This document shows positions 6,176 through 9,579 of a stretch of DNA of 9,579 nucleotides, one piece after another. The notes beneath the pieces were generated by a model, which saw only the letters and a list, made by a program, of their open reading frames with translations, ran no database searches and was not told the origin of the DNA. Source of the stretch: an uncultured Corynebacterium sp. (GTDB taxonomy: Bacteria > Actinomycetota > Actinomycetes > Mycobacteriales > Mycobacteriaceae); contig NZ_CALUCS010000037.1 of the NCBI RefSeq assembly GCF_943914615.1, forward strand, positions 1 through 9,579. The letters are read 5' to 3'. Each line of letters begins with the position of its first letter. The stretch's first letter is position 1. A program made the position numbers and the translations under genes.

Positions 6176-6194
6176 CAAACGCAGGCTACCCTTA
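6176..6194. promoter_or_regulatory. Possible DtxR (iron regulator) site near ftn promoter
   Basis: Compared with the corynebacterial DtxR consensus TTAGGTTAGGCTAACCTAA, 11 of 19 positions match, including the central AGGCTA and the following CCT. It overlaps the downstream edge of the ftn -10 block. DtxR is known to control ferritin genes in corynebacteria, which makes the site plausible, but the match is modest. Confidence 0.3.
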
Positions 6195-6200
6195 TATTAT
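6191..6200 (-). promoter_or_regulatory. Candidate -10 region of ftn
   Basis: On the minus strand this block reads ATAATATAAG, containing TAATAT and TATAAG, both fair -10 hexamers. It is about 55 bases upstream of the chosen ftn ATG and is the most AT-rich spot in the region. No convincing -35 is seen. Confidence 0.45.
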
Positions 6201-6246
6201 CAATGCAGGTCAGAGCACATCGCTTAGTCGGTGAGCCTGTCTTTAC

Positions 6247-6265
6247 TTAGGTTGCCCTGTAAACC
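6247..6265. promoter_or_regulatory. Possible DtxR half-site between ftn and nrdF
   Basis: TTAGGTT (6247-6253) is a perfect half of the DtxR consensus, but the other half is poor, about 10 of 19 overall. It lies some 50 bases upstream of the ftn -10, where an activator could bind. Low confidence. Confidence 0.25.
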
Positions 6266-6290
6266 AATCCTGACATGCTCTTTAGTTGGT

Positions 6291-6341
6291 GACGCCCCCA
6301 GCTCCGAGCTGAAGTCGGCTCCAGTGCGCACTGAGGGCGTC
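6291..6341. other. Nested inverted-repeat element upstream of nrdF
   Basis: An outer perfect 7-base stem GACGCCC (6291-6297) with GGGCGTC (6335-6341) encloses two further self-complementary units: CAGCT-CCG-AGCTG (hairpin within 6299-6311) and the perfect 12-base palindrome CAGTGCGCACTG (6322-6333). The result is a compact three-way-junction shape with a ten-base linker. No T tract follows on either strand, so it is not a terminator. It could be an operator or a structured RNA. Confidence 0.45.
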
Positions 6342-6403
6342 AATAAGAAAGACCCCCAAAATGGGTGTAGTGACCGAGGGGTAGGCGCGTCGTGGAAACG
6401 GGG

Positions 6404-6409
6404 TACGAT
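6404..6409 (+). promoter_or_regulatory. Candidate -10 element of nrdF
   Basis: TACGAT fits the TAnnnT -10 pattern and would give a leader of about 65 bases before nrdF. The -35 area is not recognisable. It would place the inverted-repeat element and the CCCCAAAATG segment upstream of the start of transcription. Confidence 0.4.
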
Positions 6410-6480
6410 GGGGCGAAGTGCACAAGCTGAGGGTCAGCGAGAAAATCAGCACGTTTTGTGAAGAAGGAGACACGCAAGCG

Positions 6481-7476
6481 ATGAGTGCGCACGCACCCCA
6501 CACTCCCGTACACCGCGTCGACGGCGATCCGGTATCCGCCATCAACTGGAACAGCATTCCGGACGAAAAGGACCTGGAGGTGTGGGACCGCCTCACCGCC
6601 AACTTCTGGCTGCCAGAGAAGGTGCCGCTGTCCAACGACGTGCCCAGCTGGTCCACGCTGAACGACACGGAGAAGCAGGCCACCATGCGCGTATTCACCG
6701 GCCTGACCATGCTGGACACCATCCAGGGCACCGTCGGCGCGGTGAAGCTGATCGAGGATGCGGCCACCCCGCACGAGGAAGCTGTGATGACGAACATCTC
6801 CTTCATGGAGAGCGTCCACGCGAAGTCTTACTCCTCTATCTTTATGACGCTGGCCTCCACGCCGGAGATCAACGACGCATTCCGTTGGTCGGAGGAGAAC
6901 GACAAGCTGCAGAACAAGGCGAATATCATCCTCGACTTCTACGAGGGTGGCGATCCGATGAAGAAGAAGATCGCCTCCGTTCTGTTGGAGAGCTTCCTCT
7001 TCTACTCCGGTTTCTACCTGCCCATGTACTGGTCCTCGCACGCGAAGCTGACCAACACTGCGGACATCATTCGCCTGATCATCCGCGATGAGTCCGTGCA
7101 CGGCTATTACATCGGCTACAAGTACCAGCGCGCGCTAGAAAACGAGACTCCGGAGCGACAGGAAGAGCTGAAGGAGCACACCTTCGATCTGCTGCTGGAG
7201 CTGTACGACAACGAGGCGCAGTACACTGAGGATCTTTACGACGAGGTCGGCTGGACCGAGGACGTGAAGCGCTTCCTGCGTTACAACGCCAACAAGGCGC
7301 TGAACAACCTGGGCTACGAGGGGCTGTTCCCCGCGGATGAGACCCGTGTGTCCCCGGCGATCCTGTCCGCTTTGAACCCGGGTGGCGACGAGAACCACGA
7401 CTTCTTTTCCGGCTCTGGCTCTTCCTATGTGATTGGTAAGGCTGAGAACACCGTCGACGACGACTGGGACTTCTAG
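6481..7476 (+). CDS. nrdF: Class Ib ribonucleotide reductase small (radical) subunit NrdF
   Basis: NrdF holds the dimetal centre and stable tyrosyl radical that NrdE needs. In corynebacteria the natural metal is manganese, built with the help of NrdI. The 331-residue protein keeps every ligand of the family: D79, E110, H113, E170, E204 and H207, with radical tyrosine Y117 in MESVHAKSY. The C terminus DDDWDF is the tail that docks into NrdE. The ATG at 6481 has SD AAGGAG (6464-6469), 11 bases away. The frame is open further upstream to a GTG at 6418, but that extension is unlike other NrdF. Residues 2-18 are a variable His/Pro-containing lead before the conserved AINWN. The gene is separated from nrdHIE by ferritin, so it is transcribed alone. 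I see no complete NrdR box in front of it. Confidence 0.98.
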   Translation: MSAHAPHTPVHRVDGDPVSAINWNSIPDEKDLEVWDRLTANFWLPEKVPLSNDVPSWSTLNDTEKQATMRVFTGLTMLDTIQGTVGAVKLIEDAATPHEEAVMTNISFMESVHAKSYSSIFMTLASTPEINDAFRWSEENDKLQNKANIILDFYEGGDPMKKKIASVLLESFLFYSGFYLPMYWSSHAKLTNTADIIRLIIRDESVHGYYIGYKYQRALENETPERQEELKEHTFDLLLELYDNEAQYTEDLYDEVGWTEDVKRFLRYNANKALNNLGYEGLFPADETRVSPAILSALNPGGDENHDFFSGSGSSYVIGKAENTVDDDWDF

Positions 7477-7495
7477 GCGGCGACTTCGAAGCCGC
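7477..7495 (+). other. Hairpin directly after the nrdF stop
   Basis: GCGGC (7477-7481) pairs with GCCGC (7491-7495) around a nine-base loop, beginning right after TAG. There is no T tract. It may mark a 3' end or slow 3'-exonucleases, but it is not a convincing terminator, so some readthrough toward ctaD is possible. Confidence 0.35.
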
Positions 7496-7565
7496 GACAC
7501 AGCTATCACCCCGGCTAGCACCCCCGAAAACGTGGGATCTGTTAGCTGCGCGCCGGCCACGGCTA

Positions 7566-7592
7566 TTGAAATGCGCGTTAACGGGATACTAT
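7566..7592 (+). promoter_or_regulatory. Candidate ctaD promoter
   Basis: TACTAT (7587-7592) is a good -10. TTGAAA (7566-7571) is a fair -35 with a slightly short 15-base spacer. Transcription would begin near 7599, giving a leader of about 155 bases. Confidence 0.5.
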
Positions 7593-7663
7593 GTAAGCAT
7601 TCTGCGTCTGTTCGGGCCGGTTGTTGACGAGACCGACCCAGCGGGAACGGGGCAGAGGAAACA

Positions 7664-7720
7664 TTCTTTTGGGTGGCCGCCCTCAAGAATCCTGTGAGAT
7701 GTCTCAAGCTCACAAGAGGA
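7664..7720 (+). promoter_or_regulatory. Two consecutive hairpins in the ctaD leader
   Basis: Hairpin A pairs TTCTT (7664-7668) with AAGAA (7685-7689) and GGGT (7671-7674) with GCCC (7679-7682), with a GGCC loop and a 2x2 internal mismatch. Hairpin B pairs TGTGAG (7693-7698) with CTCACA (7709-7714), and TCC/GGA can extend it with a bulge. Both lie just upstream of the ctaD SD (7743-7748) and leave it free. They may control stability or translation of the oxidase message. I recognise no known riboswitch. Confidence 0.4.
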
Positions 7721-7753
7721 AAAGGGCAGGTCACGCGTAGTCAGGAGGAACTA

Positions 7754-9451
7754 ATGACCGCAGTAGCGCCTAGGGAAAGCCATGAGGTTTCCCCGGCTCG
7801 GCCTGCGCCTTTCGGTGAGGCACCGCGTGGCAGCCTCGCATGGAAGATGCTGACCACGACCGACCACAAGCTTCTGGGCATCATGTACCTAATCATGTCC
7901 TTCACCTTCTTCATGGTTGGTGGCTTGATGGCCCTGCTGATCCGTCTCGAGCTTTTCGCGCCGGGCCAGCAATTCCTGTCCAATGAGCAGTTCAACCAGC
8001 TGTTCACGATGCACGGCACGATCATGCTGCTGCTGTACGGCTCCCCGATGGTGTTCGGTTTCGCGAACTACATCCTGCCGCTACAGATCGGCGCGCCTGA
8101 CGTGGCATTCCCCCGCCTGAACGCCTTCGGCTTCTGGATGACCACCGCCGGTGGTGTTGTTATGCTGCTCGGCTTCCTGACCCCGGGTGGTGCTGCTGAC
8201 TTCGGTTGGACCATGTACATGCCGCTGGCAGATGCTGTGCACTCTCCGGGTGTCGGCTCTGAACTGTGGATCCTGGGCGTCGGCGTTGGTGGTATCGGTA
8301 CCATCGCCTCCGCTGTGAACATGATCACCACCATCCTGTGCCTGCGCGCACCGGGTATGACCATGTTCCGCATGCCGATCTTCACCTGGAACATCCTGGT
8401 TACCTCTCTGCTGGTTCTGCTAATCTTCCCGCTGCTGACCGCTGCAGCCCTGGGTGTCTTCTACGACCGCAAGCTGGGTGGCCACATCTACGACGCTGGT
8501 AACGGCGGCGCTATCCTGTGGCAGCACCTGTTCTGGTTCTTCGGCCACCCTGAGGTTTACGTCCTGGCACTGCCGTTCTTCGGCATCGTGTCCGAGGTCT
8601 TCCCGGTGTTCTCCCGCAAGCCGATGTTCGGCTACGTCGGCCTGGTGTTCGCAACCCTGTCGATTGCTGCACTGTCCATGGCCGTGTGGGCGCACCACAT
8701 GTTCGTGACCGGCGCCGTGATGCTGCCGTTCTTCTCCTTCATGACGTTCCTGATTGGCGTGCCGACCGGTATGAAGTTCTTCAACTGGCTGGGCACGATG
8801 TGGAAGGGCCGCCTAACCTTCGAGACCCCGATGATCTTCGCAGTCGGCTTCTTCGCCACCTTCCTCTTCGGTGGTCTGACCGGTGTCATGCTGGCTTCCC
8901 CGGCTCTGGACTTCCACGTTTCGGACACCTACTTCGTGGTTGCTCACTTCCACTACACCCTGTTCGGTACCGTGACCTACGCTTCCTTCGCTGGTATCTA
9001 CTTCTGGTTCCCGAAGATGACCGGTCGCATGCTGGACGAGAAGCTGGGCAAGATCCACTTCTGGCTGGTTACCATCGGCTTCCACACCACCTTCCTGGTG
9101 CAGCACTGGCTGGGCAACATGGGTATGCCGCGTCGTTACGCTGACTACCTGCCGACGGATGGTTTCACCACCCTGAACCAGATCTCCACGGTTGGTGCCT
9201 GCATCCTGGCGATCTCCATGATCCCGTTCCTGTGGAACGTCTTTAAGTCCTACCGCTACGGCGAGGTCGTCACCGTTGATGACCCGTGGGGCTACGGCAA
9301 CTCCCTGGAGTGGGCAACCTCTTGCCCGCCGCCGCGCCACAACTTCAACTCCATGCCTCGCATCCGCTCCGAGCGCCCGGCGTTCGAGCTGCACCACCCG
9401 CACATGGTCAAGCGCATGCGCGATGAGGCTCACGTTGGTCGCCACTTCTAA
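7754..9451 (+). CDS. ctaD: Cytochrome c oxidase (aa3) subunit I
   Basis: CtaD is the catalytic core of the aa3 terminal oxidase: it reduces oxygen to water with electrons from the bc1 complex and pumps protons across the cytoplasmic membrane. The 565-residue protein has about 12 membrane segments between 40 and 500. Haem a ligands are H87 and H400, the haem a3 ligand is H398, and the CuB ligands are H265, H314 and H315. Y269 sits in GHPEVY and is expected to cross-link to H265. E267 with D116 (D channel) and K341 (K channel) places it in the A-type haem-copper oxidases. The C-terminal tail with CPPPRHNF and His-rich HHPH is typical of actinobacterial CtaD. SD AGGAGG (7743-7748) is five bases before the ATG, so the longer upstream frame is rejected. 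It is monocistronic, with its own leader and terminator. Subunits II and III are not in the window. Confidence 0.98.
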   Translation: MTAVAPRESHEVSPARPAPFGEAPRGSLAWKMLTTTDHKLLGIMYLIMSFTFFMVGGLMALLIRLELFAPGQQFLSNEQFNQLFTMHGTIMLLLYGSPMVFGFANYILPLQIGAPDVAFPRLNAFGFWMTTAGGVVMLLGFLTPGGAADFGWTMYMPLADAVHSPGVGSELWILGVGVGGIGTIASAVNMITTILCLRAPGMTMFRMPIFTWNILVTSLLVLLIFPLLTAAALGVFYDRKLGGHIYDAGNGGAILWQHLFWFFGHPEVYVLALPFFGIVSEVFPVFSRKPMFGYVGLVFATLSIAALSMAVWAHHMFVTGAVMLPFFSFMTFLIGVPTGMKFFNWLGTMWKGRLTFETPMIFAVGFFATFLFGGLTGVMLASPALDFHVSDTYFVVAHFHYTLFGTVTYASFAGIYFWFPKMTGRMLDEKLGKIHFWLVTIGFHTTFLVQHWLGNMGMPRRYADYLPTDGFTTLNQISTVGACILAISMIPFLWNVFKSYRYGEVVTVDDPWGYGNSLEWATSCPPPRHNFNSMPRIRSERPAFELHHPHMVKRMRDEAHVGRHF

Positions 9452-9477
9452 GCGCACTTTCTAGTGACGCCCCCTCA

Positions 9478-9522
9478 CCAGGCCACTGCCCAGCGCAGTC
9501 GCTAGGTGCCTGGCGGCTGGCC
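9478..9522 (+). other. Folded segment between ctaD and its terminator
   Basis: GGCCA (9481-9485) pairs with TGGCC (9518-9522), and inside it AGCG-CAGT-CGCT (9492-9503) makes a perfect small hairpin. An alternative pairing is CCAGGC (9478-9483) with GCCTGG (9508-9513). No T tract follows, so this is probably a stabilising 3' structure ahead of the real terminator. Confidence 0.35.
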
Positions 9523-9529
9523 CGGTCTT

Positions 9530-9564
9530 AAATCCACACCTCAACTACGCGGGGTGTGGATTTT
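9530..9564 (+). terminator. Intrinsic terminator of ctaD
   Basis: AAATCCACACC (9530-9540) pairs perfectly with GGTGTGGATTT (9553-9563) around a 12-base loop, ending in TTTT. The stem's A-rich and T-rich ends could also let it work on the opposite strand for a gene to the right. Confidence 0.9.
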
Positions 9565-9579
9565 CGCATTCTCGGGGGT

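Larger units (their letters stand above)
6139..6480. other. Divergent ftn-nrdF intergenic region (no gene)
   Basis: This 342-base stretch contains a -10-like AT-rich block for ftn (6191-6200), two partial DtxR-box matches (6176-6194, 6247-6265), a nested inverted-repeat element (6291-6341), a CCCCAAAATG segment resembling NrdR box 2 (6354-6368) and a TACGAT -10 candidate for nrdF (6404-6409). Reading frames across it have no SD or recognisable protein, and I do not annotate any. Its upper half probably serves ftn and its lower half nrdF. Confidence 0.55.

Noticed and set aside
6342..6366. Leftward terminator upstream of nrdF
   Set aside because: The minus strand shows ACCC/GGGT and a TCTTTCTTATT tail like that of the nrdE terminator, but the stem is only three or four pairs and no gene to its right would need it.
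6231..6461. Plus-strand frame of 76 codons upstream of nrdF
   Set aside because: It starts with GTG without an SD, has an irregular composition, and overlaps the folded regulatory region and the nrdF promoter area.
8813..9457. Minus-strand open frame of 214 codons opposite ctaD
   Set aside because: The composition mirrors ctaD, there is no start signal, and the plus strand is a certain gene.
6289..9474. GTGACGCCCCC shared between the nrdF upstream region and the ctaD 3' region
   Set aside because: Eleven-base matches are expected several times by chance in a window of this size, and the contexts differ.

Overview
This window looks like chromosomal core sequence of a Corynebacterium-type actinobacterium. 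The basis is the gene set and order: a Cys-free L36, class Ib ribonucleotide reductase (RNR) genes nrdH-nrdI-nrdE, a ferritin gene, nrdF, and an actinobacterial aa3 oxidase subunit I. The NrdE and NrdF proteins closely resemble corynebacterial ones as I remember them. I cannot name the species. I see no insertion sequence, phage gene, CRISPR array or toxin module.

Layout from left to right. The 3' two-thirds of a tRNA-Ala(GGC) (1-53) is followed by a strong terminator. A VKOR-family membrane thiol oxidoreductase (+) converges on nadE (-), which makes NAD from deamido-NAD and ammonia. nadE diverges from rpmJ (ribosomal protein L36), which ends at a branched terminator. A regulatory region of about 300 bases follows, with two NrdR-box-like sites 32 bases apart and a candidate promoter. 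It leads into nrdH-nrdI-nrdE, which encode the glutaredoxin-like reductant, the flavodoxin-like activator and the catalytic subunit of class Ib RNR. A bidirectional terminator separates nrdE from a ferritin gene on the other strand. A 342-base intergenic region with iron-box-like and strongly folded sequences divides ferritin from nrdF, the radical-bearing small subunit. Last comes ctaD, with a long hairpin-containing leader and its own terminator.

How the genes work together. NrdH reduces NrdE, NrdI supports assembly of the metal-tyrosyl radical in NrdF, and NrdE with NrdF makes deoxyribonucleotides. Ferritin sits between the two RNR transcription units and may link iron status to cofactor supply (inference). 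VKOR, NAD synthesis and cytochrome oxidase are general redox and respiratory functions.

The main anomaly is a one-base frameshift in the middle of nrdE (about 4641), which splits an otherwise intact 720-residue protein. It is either a sequencing error or a real lesion in what is probably the only aerobic RNR. I did not find a clearly new biological system. The most interesting non-coding signals are the paired NrdR sites, a repeat shared by the rpmJ and nrdH leaders, a folded element upstream of nrdF, a short direct-repeat-flanked palindrome after nrdE, and the hairpin leader of ctaD.
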